Source of the DNA: Myxococcota bacterium
GTDB lineage: Bacteria > Myxococcota_A > Bradymonadia > UBA7976 > UBA1532
DNA: 64,000 nt
Assembly: GCA_963169045.1 (NCBI GenBank)
Contig: CAUJDF010000091.1
Coordinates: forward strand, 1 to 64,000
Direction: 5' to 3'
Part shown: positions 1 to 7,574 of the stretch, piece by piece
Position numbering within the stretch: position 1 is the stretch's first letter
How the letters are laid out: every line of letters starts with the position of its first letter
Notes under the pieces: model-generated
Database searches by the model: none
Told to the model about the DNA's origin: nothing
Seen by the model: the letters and a program-made list of their open reading frames with translations, nothing else
Made by a program: the position numbers and the translations under genes

Positions 1-343
1 CATGCGTCCTTGCGAGAAAACCATCGCGCATGTAGTTGTGTTCCGGCGTGGAGAGTTTTTGCAGCGTGTCCGAGGCGACGTGATGGTTGGTGAGCACTAA
101 ACCTTGGCTGGAAACAAACGAAGCCGAGCCGCCCGAATTGAAGCGAACCGACGAAAGCATGAGATGCTCCGTCCACGCGTCCGTGGGCTCGAACCCGTAT
201 CTCGCCTGCAATTGCTCCACGGGCAAGTTATTAAACAGCCACATTCCTTCGTCGCCCACCGACGGACGAGCCAGCAAGGGGACTGAGGCGGTCAAGCAGG
301 CGGCAGCCAGTAGACGGGCAGCTCCGTGATAACGCATCAACAT
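1..343 (-). CDS. S46 family dipeptidyl-peptidase (DPP7/DPP11-like), N-terminal part only
   Basis: The first 114 codons of a gene that runs off the left edge of the window. The reading starts at the ATG at 343 (a second ATG lies at 337) with a signal peptide of about 25 residues, so the product is exported. It then shows DEGMW (residues 31-35), SSVRFNSGGS (64-73) and GLVLTNHHV (81-89), hallmarks of S46 serine peptidases, which remove N-terminal dipeptides. One of the two His residues in TNHH (H87/H88) would be the catalytic His; the Ser nucleophile lies in the missing C-terminal part. GC content (about 55%) and use of TTG, TTT and AAT codons are unlike every other gene here, so this gene probably belongs to another genome or a transferred segment. 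Confidence 0.85.
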   Translation of the reverse strand, partial: MLMRYHGAARLLAAACLTASVPLLARPSVGDEGMWLFNNLPVEQLQARYGFEPTDAWTEHLMLSSVRFNSGGSASFVSSQGLVLTNHHVASDTLQKLSTPEHNYMRDGFLARTH

Positions 344-445
344 CGATCGATCTCCAGCTCCGTAGTTCGAATTGATCCGCTCGACCGGCGCCGAGCTTAA
401 CCTCTCCCGAATCTTAGAGAGCCGGGCCCATTCATACAATCCGCC

Positions 446-510
446 CCCACCCCGCCGGGGGGCCTCTGGGGGGTGTCTGACACCGCGTGGCGGCCCCCCG
501 GTGGGGTGGG
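446..510. repeat. GC-rich nested inverted repeat
   Basis: Two 19-base arms (446-464 and 492-510) are reverse complements with a single mismatch. The spacer holds a smaller perfect inverted repeat, GGTGTC-T-GACACC (about 471-483). It lies between the S46 gene start and the tRNA-Phe terminator, in non-coding DNA. It could be a palindromic REP/MITE-like element or a strong RNA hairpin; no transposase is visible. Confidence 0.6.
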
Positions 511-516
511 CGCATG

Positions 517-557
517 AAAAAGCCCGCAAATGCTCGGTGAATCGAGGATTTACGGGC
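517..557 (-). terminator. Rho-independent terminator after tRNA-Phe
   Basis: On the minus strand a 10-bp stem (557-548 with 531-522, one G-U pair) closes an inner CTCG/CGAG stem and is followed by five T residues (521-517). It begins 11 bases after the tRNA 3' end, as expected for a tRNA transcript. Confidence 0.8.
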
Positions 558-568
558 GTTATTCCCAG

Positions 569-641
569 TGGTCAGGGCCAGAATCGAACTGGCGACACGT
601 GGATTTTCAGTCCACTGCTCTACCAACTGAGCTACCTGGGC
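569..641 (-). tRNA. tRNA-Phe (GAA), with mismatched acceptor stem
   Basis: A 73-base cloverleaf on the minus strand: D arm GCTC/GAGC, anticodon stem GTGGA/TCCAC with loop CTGAAAA giving anticodon GAA, and T arm GCCAG-TTCGATT-CTGGC. CCA is not encoded. The 5' acceptor strand (GCCCAGG, 641-635) and the 3' strand (CCTGACC, 576-570) pair at positions 1 and 4-7, but positions 2-71 (C/C) and 3-70 (C/A) cannot pair. The 5' arm would need CCTGGGC and the 3' arm would need GGTCAGG, so the two ends look as if they come from different tRNA-Phe genes. The GC content changes at the same place. Confidence 0.85.
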
Positions 642-659
642 CCGTTTGGCGTGCGCGGG

Positions 660-688
660 AAAGTGCCACCGGAGGCCCGCGGTGTCAA
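660..688 (-). promoter_or_regulatory. Likely sigma-70 promoter of tRNA-Phe
   Basis: On the minus strand a perfect -35 TTGACA (688-683) is followed after 17 bases by CACTTT (665-660), which keeps the A at position 2 and T at position 6 of a -10 box. Transcription would start around 652, about 11 bases before the tRNA. Confidence 0.5.
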
Positions 689-710
689 GCTGGTTCGGTG
701 GAAATCGGCC

Positions 711-1343
711 TCAGGGGGTCAGGGCGAGCTGCAGGTGCCCCAGGGCCTGGGCGCGGTGCTCCACCGTGAGGCGGTACTGACCGGGCGCGAGGGCCGGGAG
801 CGTGGTCCCGTCGGGGCCCAGCGAGCTCAGGGCGCGCGTCTCGCCGCCAGCCGAGAGACGCAGCAGCGCGCCCGCCGGCGGCGGACGGAGGGGGCGCACG
901 GTGAGGGAGAGGCGTTGCGGGCCGTCGGCCTCGAGGTCGACCTCGAGGGGGAGGTCGCCCAGCGTCACCTGGTAGCGCAGGTCGTCGGGCGCGCCCGCCG
1001 CGCCACGAACGGTCACCGCCGCGCCGGGGAGCGGCTGGAGCGCGTCGGCCAGCGGCTGCAGGCGCTCGCCCAGCCAGCGGACGGCGATGCGCAGGACGTT
1101 CAGCGGGTCCGCGTCGACCGGCCAGAGGTCCAGCGCGCGTCGCGTCACCGCGTCGGGGACCGCAGGGGCGCGGGCGAAGGCGTCGGGGCCTTCGTCGCGC
1201 AACACCAGGCCGAGCGCGCCGACCAGCTCGACGCAGTCGGGGCACGCCCGCATCTCGGCGTGCAGCGCGGCCTCGGCCTCGGCGGGCAGGAGGCCGTCGA
1301 AGTACGCGGCGAGGGTTTCTTCGTCGGGGCAGCGGTGCTTCAC
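711..1343 (-). CDS. Zinc-finger anti-sigma factor
   Basis: 210 residues. The N-terminus carries a zf-HC2-like cluster (H28, C34, C37, with C5 nearby), the zinc-binding module that many anti-sigma factors use to hold an ECF sigma factor. The spacing H-x5-C-x2-C is a little wider than the classic H-x3-C-x2-C. No membrane segment is evident, so this would be a cytoplasmic anti-sigma; the C-terminal 110 residues resemble a small beta-rich sensory domain but are not recognised. It lies 52 bases downstream of the ECF sigma gene on the same strand, the usual sigma/anti-sigma order, and probably inhibits that factor. Confidence 0.75.
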   Translation of the reverse strand: MKHRCPDEETLAAYFDGLLPAEAEAALHAEMRACPDCVELVGALGLVLRDEGPDAFARAPAVPDAVTRRALDLWPVDADPLNVLRIAVRWLGERLQPLADALQPLPGAAVTVRGAAGAPDDLRYQVTLGDLPLEVDLEADGPQRLSLTVRPLRPPPAGALLRLSAGGETRALSSLGPDGTTLPALAPGQYRLTVEHRAQALGHLQLALTP

Positions 1344-1395
1344 GGCTGGCTCCTCAGGTGGCTCGCCCGCACTCGACGCGGCGCGCGCGCGGGTC

Positions 1396-2019
1396 TTACG
1401 CGCCGTCGAGCAGGCCCCCCTGCTCGGCGAGGACGCGCAACCGCTGGATGAGGCGCGTCTTGCGCGTGTAGACGGCGCCGCGCGTCGTGCGAAAGGTCGC
1501 GGCGATGGTCTCCGCCGGCAGCTTCTTCACGTAGATGAGCTCGAGCAGCAAGCGATCGGACGGGCTCAGCGACGACGCGAGCCGCTCGAGGCGCTCGCCG
1601 CGCGCCTCGTCGTCGCGGGCGAGCAGTCGCTCGAGCGGATCGGGCGACGGATCGGCGGGCGCGGCCATGCCCGGGCCGTCATCGTCGCGCGTCTCGTCGA
1701 GCGAGAGGTGGCCGCGCCGCCGCCGCAGTGCGTCGAGCGTGCGCCGCACCGTGATGATGCGCACCCACGAGCGCACCGTGCAGCCGTTGCGGCCGGTGTA
1801 AGCGCGCAACCGTCGACGGTCGTCCTCGAGCAGCGCCATGAAGAGCTCGTTGTGGAGGTCGGCGAGCTCCGCTTCGTCGAGCGCCACGTCGTACCTGCGC
1901 GCCGTGAGCTGGATCAGGAAGTAGACGTAGCGGGTGAAGCGGCGGACGAACGTCGTCCAGGCGGTTCGATCGCCGGCGATGCACGCGTCGAGGAGCGCGC
2001 GGTCTTCGTCCGCTTCCAT
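1396..2019 (-). CDS. ECF-type RNA polymerase sigma factor
   Basis: 207 residues. Region 2 spans about 10-95 (LLDACIAGDRTAWTTFVRRF, then the RSWVRIITVRRTLD helix) and region 4 about 135-200, with a helix-turn-helix around LPAETIAATFRTTRGAVYTR. The acidic linker between them (residues about 107-125) is typical of extracytoplasmic-function sigma factors. The anti-sigma gene follows after 52 bases and a Gly-rich lipoprotein gene precedes it by 49 bases, so the three are probably one transcript. The CHAT/ATPase gene is divergent from this unit, making it a candidate target, which is inference only. Confidence 0.85.
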   Translation of the reverse strand: MEADEDRALLDACIAGDRTAWTTFVRRFTRYVYFLIQLTARRYDVALDEAELADLHNELFMALLEDDRRRLRAYTGRNGCTVRSWVRIITVRRTLDALRRRRGHLSLDETRDDDGPGMAAPADPSPDPLERLLARDDEARGERLERLASSLSPSDRLLLELIYVKKLPAETIAATFRTTRGAVYTRKTRLIQRLRVLAEQGGLLDGA

Positions 2020-2068
2020 GGTTGCGGGAGCCTAGCAGAGTCGGGCCGGGTCGCGAACCTCGGCGCGT

Positions 2069-2665
2069 TCAGCCGCCGTCGGCCGATCCGGAGGTGGCGT
2101 CGGCGCGCCCGCCACAGCCGCTGTCGGCGGCCGCGCACGCGTCGGGGCCGCCGTCGACGTGGGCGTCGCCGGGGCCGCCGTCGACGTCGGCGTCGCCGGG
2201 GCCGCCGTCGACGTGGGCGTCGCCCGAGCCGCCGTCGACGTGGGCGTCGCCGGGGCCGCCGTCGACGTGGGCGTCGCCCGAGCCGCCGTCGACGTGGGCG
2301 TCGCCGGGGCCGCCGTCGACGTGGGCGTCGCCCGGGGACGCGTCCGGCAGCACACCGGCGTCGCCGGTCGCGCCGCCTTCTCCGCCGGCGCCGCCCTGAC
2401 CGCCGGCGCCGCCCTGGCCGCCGGCGCCGCCCTGACCGCCGGCGCCGCCCTGACCGCCGGCGCCGCCTTCTCCGCCGCCACCACCGCCGCCGGCGCCCGC
2501 GTCCGGAGGGGCCGCGCCGCCGCCGGCGCCACCGACGCCGCCGCCGCCGTCGTCCGCCTTCTCGGGCTCGGGCGTCCACCCGCAGCCACCGGCGCCCGCC
2601 GACAGCGCGATCGCGAGCGCGATGGCGCGCCACATCCCAACGATGGCGAAGTTCGCTCCCCGCAT
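2069..2665 (-). CDS. Gly/Ala-rich repeat lipoprotein
   Basis: 198 residues from the ATG at 2665; an alternative ATG at 2635 removes ten residues and gives a more normal signal peptide (MWRAIALAIALSAGAGGC). A lipobox ends at the Cys of AGGC, so the protein should be exported and lipidated. The mature part is almost entirely low complexity: GGQGGA hexapeptides, then seven 9-residue (P/S)GDAHVDGG units. Such Gly-rich and Asp/His-rich spacers follow the lipid anchor in many myxobacterial lipoproteins; here almost nothing else follows. It leads the sigma/anti-sigma unit and faces the CHAT gene across a 63-base divergent promoter region. Confidence 0.7.
   Translation of the reverse strand: MRGANFAIVGMWRAIALAIALSAGAGGCGWTPEPEKADDGGGGVGGAGGGAAPPDAGAGGGGGGGEGGAGGQGGAGGQGGAGGQGGAGGQGGAGGEGGATGDAGVLPDASPGDAHVDGGPGDAHVDGGSGDAHVDGGPGDAHVDGGSGDAHVDGGPGDADVDGGPGDAHVDGGPDACAAADSGCGGRADATSGSADGG
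2148..2336. repeat. Seven 27-bp coding tandem repeats
   Basis: Seven nearly identical 27-base units in the lipoprotein gene, each encoding (P/S)GDAHVDGG (one unit has DADV). The units differ mostly by P/S exchanges, so copy number could change by slippage. Confidence 0.9.
2372..2470. repeat. 18-bp coding tandem repeats
   Basis: About five 18-base units encoding GGQGGA or GGEGGA in the same lipoprotein gene. GC is extreme. The units form the Gly-rich linker just after the lipid anchor region. Confidence 0.85.
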
Positions 2666-2728
2666 GCGTCCCACCCGACGAGCCCGGAGGGCGGAGCTTA
2701 CACGCGACCCGGCGACCGAGTCTCTCGT

Positions 2729-5700
2729 ATGATGCCCGCCGTGTCCGACACCCCCGCCCTCCCGCGGATGACCCTCGGCTTCGCCGTCGAAGCGCCGGGC
2801 GACGCCGCCGTCTGGCTCGCGACGGGCGACGCCGCCGGTCGCGCGGCGCGCTGGTGGTACGAGCGCCACCGCTTCGACACCGGCCGCGCCGCCGAAGAGG
2901 CGGCCGCACTGCGGCGCGCGCTGCGCCGCGTCGTGGAGCGGGCGGGCGACGCCGACGTGCTCGCCACCCACGGCCGGCTGCTCTTCGACCTGCTCCTGCC
3001 GGCGCCGGTGAAGGAGACGCTGCGCGCCGCGCCGGGGGGGCTCCTCACGGTGGCGGCGGGCGGTGAAGCGGGCGACGTGCCCTGGCCGCTGCTGCACGAC
3101 GGCCAGGACTTCCTCGGGACGCGCTGGGCCCTCGGCGAGGTCGCGGCCCGCGCCGACGCGCGCCCGCCCGCACCCCCGGTCGACCGCGACCGCCTGTTGG
3201 TGATCGCCGATCCCGCGGGGGACCTGCCGGCGGCGCGCTTCGAGGGCGAGGCGCTGCTGCGCGAGTGGACGGAGGGGGCGGGCGGCCTCGCCTGCGATCT
3301 GCGCCTCGGCGCGCTGCGCGTGGGGGATTTTCTCAGGATTTTCAGGACGTTCCGATTCGTTCACTTCGCGGGTCACGCGGTCGCGGGCGACGCTGACGGG
3401 CCTGCCGGCTGGCAGTTCGCCGACGGGCGGCTCGGCGTGGCGGAGCTGGCGGCGCTCGGCGGCGGCGCCGGCCCCGCGATGATCTTCGCCAACGCTTGCG
3501 GCTCCGCCGGTCCCGCGGGCCCGATCGCCGAGGCGTTGCTGGCCGGCGGCGTGCGGCACTTCGTCGGCACGTTGGTGGACCTGCCGGATCTGCCCGGCGC
3601 CGACTTCGCGCGGCACGTGTATCGGTCGCTCGCGGAGGGTCTGCCGGTCGGCGAGGCGCTCCGCCGGGCGCGGGCGACGGCGCGGCGCGACGGGGCCGGC
3701 GTCTGGGCGGCCTACAGGCTGTACGGCGATCCGGAGACGGCGTGGTTCCGGCCGCGGCCCACGGAGCGCTTCGCGCTGGGCGTCCGTACCGGGGTGCTGC
3801 TGGCGGCGCGGCGGCCCGCCGAGGCGGATCCGCCCGCGGTGGAGGCGTTCGCCGAGGCGCGCGCCGCCTGGCGGGCGGCGTTTCGGGAGGCGGTCTCGGC
3901 GGAGGGGGGGCGTCTGTTGCCGGGGCGCGGCGCGGTGGACCGCGCGGTCTTCGGGCTGCCCGTCAGCCACGAGAACGACGCGGCGCGGGCGGCGCGCGCG
4001 GCCTGCCGGCTGCGGTCGGAGCTCGGTCCCGGCGGCGTGGCGGTGGTGGTGTCCGGGCAGATGGTCGCCGTGGGGGCCGACGTCGTGGGGCCGGCGGCGG
4101 CCGAGGCGGAGGCGGCGGCGTGGCGTCTGCCCGCCGGGGTGTACGCGCTCCCGGCCGCGGCGCGGCGCCTGGCGGACGCGGTGGCGCTCGGCCCGGGCGT
4201 CGAGGGCGCGGTGGCGATCCTCGGTCCCGGCGGACCGGCGGTCGTCGAGGACACGCCGCTCGTCGGGCGCGCCGCCGAGATCGCGCGCCTCGAGGAGGCC
4301 GCGGCGCAGGTGCTGCGCGCGGGCGCGCCGGCGGCGGCGACGTTGCTGGCGCCGGCGGGCATGGGCAAGTCGCGGCTCGCGACGGCGCTGGCGGAGCGCC
4401 TCGCCGATCGCTTCACCGTCCTGCGCGGCGCGGGGGTGCCCTACGACGAGGCGAGCCCGTTCGCCGCAGTCTCGGGCGTCCTGCGCGACCTGCTGGGCGT
4501 CGACGAGAGCGCGCCGCCGGCGCGGGTCCGGCAGCGGCTCTCGGCGCTCCTGGCGCGACTCGACGCGGAGGAGACGGCGACCGGGGTGCTCTCGATCGAC
4601 GCCCTGCTGGCGGGCGAGGGCGGGCGGGCGAGGCTCTCGGGCCGCGAGCCCGTCCTGGCCGCCGCGCTGGGCCTGGGGGCCGACGAGGGGCGGGGGAGCA
4701 CCGTCGAGGCGGGGCTGGTCCCGGCGGCGGTGCGGGAGCTCGTGGCGGCCGCGGCGCGGCACCGGCCGCTGCTCCTCGTGTTCGAGGACCTGCACTGGCT
4801 GCCCGACGCCGGCCTCGCGGTGGTCGACGAGCTGCTCGCCGGACTGCGCGGCGTGCCGGTGTTCCTGTTGTCGACCGCCCGCACGGAGCTGCTCGATCGT
4901 GCGCCGCACTGGTTCGAGTCGGCGCGCCACCTGCGCCTCGACCTCGGGCCGCTTTCGGCGCGCGAGTCGGAGGCGCTGCTGCGGCAGGTCGCGCCGCCGG
5001 ATCTCGACGAGGTCGCCGCCAAGGCGCTGCTGGACCGCGCCGAGGGCAACCCGCTCTTCCTGCGCGAGCTCGGCCTGGCGCGCGCCGACGACGCGGAGCT
5101 GCCCGCCAGCGTCGAGGCGGTCGTGCTGGCGCGCCTCGACCGGCAGACGCCGTTCGAGCGCGAGGTGCTGCGGGCGGCGGCGGTGCTCGGCCGCACGTTC
5201 TGGCGCGAGGGCGTCGAGCGGCTGTTGCAGCGGCCGGGCGTCGAGGCCGCGCTCGAGGCGCTCGCCGCGCGCCGCTTCGTCGTCCGTCGCGCGGCGGGCG
5301 AGCCGGCCGGGCTCGTGGAGTGGCGCTTCACGCACGCGATCCTGCAGGAGGTGGTGTACCGCGGCATGGGGGCGCGTCCCCGGGCGGCCTACCACGGTCG
5401 GGCGGCGCTGTGGCTCGGCGAAGAGCAGGCGCCCGTCTGGTCGCGCGTCGCCGCGCACTTCGCCGCGGCGGGGGACACGGCGCGCGCGACGACGGCGTGG
5501 CTGCGCGCGGGGGCGCAGGCGGCGGAGGGCCTGGCGCCCGTCGAGGCGCGGCGGGCATATGAGGCCGCGCTGGCGCAGGACGACGCGGCGGGAGGCGTGC
5601 TCGACGCGGCGTCGCGCGCCCACGCCGAGGAGGAGCTGGCGGACCTCGCGCGGGCGGCCGGCGATCCGGCCGAGGCGGCGCGGCGGCTCGACGCGGCCGT

Positions 5701-6829
5701 GGCCCGCACGCCCGCGTGCGACGTCGCGCGGCGCGCCGAGCGGATGCGCAAGCGGGCCGAGGTCGACGAGACGCTGGGCGACCTTTGCGCCGCGCGGGCG
5801 CGCCTGACGGACGCGCTCTCGCTGCTCGAGGCCGCCGCCGACGGCGAGGCGCGGGTCGTGCGCATCCGCTGTCGCCGCGACGAGGGCTGGCTCTGCCACC
5901 GCGACGGCGACTACGAGGGCGCCGTGGCGCGCCTCTCGGCGCTGCTCGCCGAGGTGCGGCCGACGGAGCAGTCGCTGCTCGGCGCGGTCCACAACGCGCT
6001 CGGCGTCGCGGCCTACGCGCGCGGCGAGTTCGCCGCCGCCGAGCATCACTACCGGCGCGCGCTCTCGGCCTACGAGGCCGCCGGCGACGAGTCGCGCATC
6101 GCCACCTTGAACAACAACCTGAGCATCCTCGCCGAGAAGCAGGGGGACTTCGCGACCGCCGTCGCCTGCCAGCAGCGCGCGCTGCGCATCAAGGCCGCCC
6201 GCGGGGACCGGGCGGGCCTCGCGCGCTGCTACAACAACCTCGGCACCATCTACGGCGAGATGGGCGAGTTCGAGCGGGCGAGGGATTTCCTGAGGGAATC
6301 CGTGCGGATACGCGCGCGCGCCGGCGACAGCGGGCTGGCGATCGGCTACGCGAACCTGGGCGAGGCGCACCTGTCGCTCGGCGAGCTCGACGAGGCGCGC
6401 GACTGGCTCGAGCGCGCGATCGCGCTGTGCGACGAGGGGCGCGGTCCGGCGTACCTGCTGCCGGACGCGTGGCGCATGCTGGCCCAGGTGCGCCTCGATC
6501 GCGGCGACGCCGAGGGGGCCGAGGCGGCGGCGCGGCGGGCGCTGGCGCTCGCGGAGGACCACGGGGACCGGCCGCGGGCGGGGGCGGCGCTGCGGGTCCT
6601 CGGCGAGGCGCTGTCGCAGCGCGGCGACGCCGACGCGGCGGACGCGCGCCTGGCCGAGGCCGTAGAGCGGCTCGAGGCCCTCGACCAGCCGCTCGAGCTC
6701 GGCCTGGCGTACGCGGCGCGGGCCCGACACCTGGCGTCCCGCGACGGCGCCGCGGCCGATCGCTGGCGCGCCCGCGCCCGGGAGCTGTTCGCCGCCGTGG
6801 GCGCCACGAGACAGCTCGCCCGGCTGTGA
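2729..6829 (+). CDS. CHAT protease - cyclase-like - STAND ATPase - TPR fusion protein
   Basis: 1366 residues from the ATG at 2729 (a second ATG follows directly). Residues about 120-350 form a CHAT (caspase-like) domain, with FVHFAGHA (His 212 and 216) and FANACGS (Cys 257) as the likely catalytic dyad. About 375-500 resembles a degenerate class III nucleotide cyclase domain (FGLPVSHENDAARAARAA, then VVGPAAAEAEAAAW). About 510-900 is an AAA/STAND ATPase with Walker A PAGMGKS (542-548) and Walker B LLLVFEDLHW (Glu 686, Asp 687). From about 1000 to the end there are TPR units, including YNNLGTIYGEMGEFERARDF. No signal peptide. By analogy with STAND proteins, the TPRs would sense a ligand and the ATPase would gate the protease. 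Confidence 0.85.
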   Translation: MMPAVSDTPALPRMTLGFAVEAPGDAAVWLATGDAAGRAARWWYERHRFDTGRAAEEAAALRRALRRVVERAGDADVLATHGRLLFDLLLPAPVKETLRAAPGGLLTVAAGGEAGDVPWPLLHDGQDFLGTRWALGEVAARADARPPAPPVDRDRLLVIADPAGDLPAARFEGEALLREWTEGAGGLACDLRLGALRVGDFLRIFRTFRFVHFAGHAVAGDADGPAGWQFADGRLGVAELAALGGGAGPAMIFANACGSAGPAGPIAEALLAGGVRHFVGTLVDLPDLPGADFARHVYRSLAEGLPVGEALRRARATARRDGAGVWAAYRLYGDPETAWFRPRPTERFALGVRTGVLLAARRPAEADPPAVEAFAEARAAWRAAFREAVSAEGGRLLPGRGAVDRAVFGLPVSHENDAARAARAACRLRSELGPGGVAVVVSGQMVAVGADVVGPAAAEAEAAAWRLPAGVYALPAAARRLADAVALGPGVEGAVAILGPGGPAVVEDTPLVGRAAEIARLEEAAAQVLRAGAPAAATLLAPAGMGKSRLATALAERLADRFTVLRGAGVPYDEASPFAAVSGVLRDLLGVDESAPPARVRQRLSALLARLDAEETATGVLSIDALLAGEGGRARLSGREPVLAAALGLGADEGRGSTVEAGLVPAAVRELVAAAARHRPLLLVFEDLHWLPDAGLAVVDELLAGLRGVPVFLLSTARTELLDRAPHWFESARHLRLDLGPLSARESEALLRQVAPPDLDEVAAKALLDRAEGNPLFLRELGLARADDAELPASVEAVVLARLDRQTPFEREVLRAAAVLGRTFWREGVERLLQRPGVEAALEALAARRFVVRRAAGEPAGLVEWRFTHAILQEVVYRGMGARPRAAYHGRAALWLGEEQAPVWSRVAAHFAAAGDTARATTAWLRAGAQAAEGLAPVEARRAYEAALAQDDAAGGVLDAASRAHAEEELADLARAAGDPAEAARRLDAAVARTPACDVARRAERMRKRAEVDETLGDLCAARARLTDALSLLEAAADGEARVVRIRCRRDEGWLCHRDGDYEGAVARLSALLAEVRPTEQSLLGAVHNALGVAAYARGEFAAAEHHYRRALSAYEAAGDESRIATLNNNLSILAEKQGDFATAVACQQRALRIKAARGDRAGLARCYNNLGTIYGEMGEFERARDFLRESVRIRARAGDSGLAIGYANLGEAHLSLGELDEARDWLERAIALCDEGRGPAYLLPDAWRMLAQVRLDRGDAEGAEAAARRALALAEDHGDRPRAGAALRVLGEALSQRGDADAADARLAEAVERLEALDQPLELGLAYAARARHLASRDGAAADRWRARARELFAAVGATRQLARL

Positions 6830-6935
6830 CGAGCCTCCGCGGCGCCCCGCGGGGCAATTCCTTGCACTGTGCCCGGTCGCGCGCCGCTGGCTAGGCTCGC
6901 GGGTCGGGAATTTCCGTCCGAGGGGAGACACCGCG

Positions 6936-7574
6936 ATGCGACGGTTGGCAATCGTGCCGCTGGTCTTCGCGCTGGCGCTGGGCTTCGCCGCGCCCGCCCT
7001 GGCCACGACGCTGCTCGAGCTCGACGTGCCCGAGATGGCGCAGCGGTCGGAGCTGGTGTTCGTGGGGCGCGTGGTCGGGCAGTCGAGCCGGCTCGACCGC
7101 GACGCCGAGGGCATCCGCGTCCTCACCGACACCGCGTTCGCGGTGGATCGCGTGCTGAAGGGCGAGAAGATCCGCGACTTCACGCTCACCCAGATCGGCG
7201 GCACGGCGGGCGAGGGGACGGAGCGTCGCACGCAGGTCGTGCATGCCCAGGCCGCCTTCCAGGTGGGCGAGTCGGTGGTGCTCTTCCTCGAGCGCACGAC
7301 CACGGGCCGCCTCGTCCCCACGGGCATGGAGCAGGGCAAGTACACGCTCTCTCCGGGCGAGCCGCCGCTGGCCGTGCGCCAGTCCTACAAGCCGCGCGCG
7401 GCGAAGGTGCGTGAAGCGCGCGTGAAGACGTTCGCCGGCGCCCCCCTGGACGGCGACCGGCTGACGCTGCCGCAGCTCGAGGCGCTGATCCGCGGCGAGC
7501 GCCCCGTGCCGGCGCCGGTCCGCGTGCTGCGCACGCCCCAGGTGAGCCTGCCGAAGCCGGAGGTGCGGCGATGA
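6936..7574 (+). CDS. Secreted protein of unknown function, coupled to the metalloprotease
   Basis: 212 residues with a clear signal peptide (about residues 1-23, ending ALA). The mature part has a pattern common in myxobacterial secreted proteins found beside matrixins: a 'seldom named' beta-rich domain with RSELVFVGRVV, VDRVLKGE and FQVGESVVLFL. A good ribosome site (GGGGAG) lies about 9 bases upstream of the ATG. Its stop codon overlaps the start of the next gene (ATGA at 7571), so the two are translationally coupled. It might be an inhibitor, chaperone or co-factor for that protease; this is inference from position only. Confidence 0.7.
   Translation: MRRLAIVPLVFALALGFAAPALATTLLELDVPEMAQRSELVFVGRVVGQSSRLDRDAEGIRVLTDTAFAVDRVLKGEKIRDFTLTQIGGTAGEGTERRTQVVHAQAAFQVGESVVLFLERTTTGRLVPTGMEQGKYTLSPGEPPLAVRQSYKPRAAKVREARVKTFAGAPLDGDRLTLPQLEALIRGERPVPAPVRVLRTPQVSLPKPEVRR

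Noticed and set aside
2148-2470. Short regular repeats that could look like a CRISPR array
   Set aside because: The repeats are direct and back to back with no unique spacers, and they encode Gly/Asp-rich protein in the right frame. No cas genes are near.
2069-7345. A very long open stretch on the minus strand opposite the CHAT gene
   Set aside because: It is a shadow of high-GC codon bias. The protein is Arg/Pro-rich with no domains, while the plus-strand reading has intact CHAT, ATPase and TPR motifs. Only the 2069-2665 part is a plausible gene.
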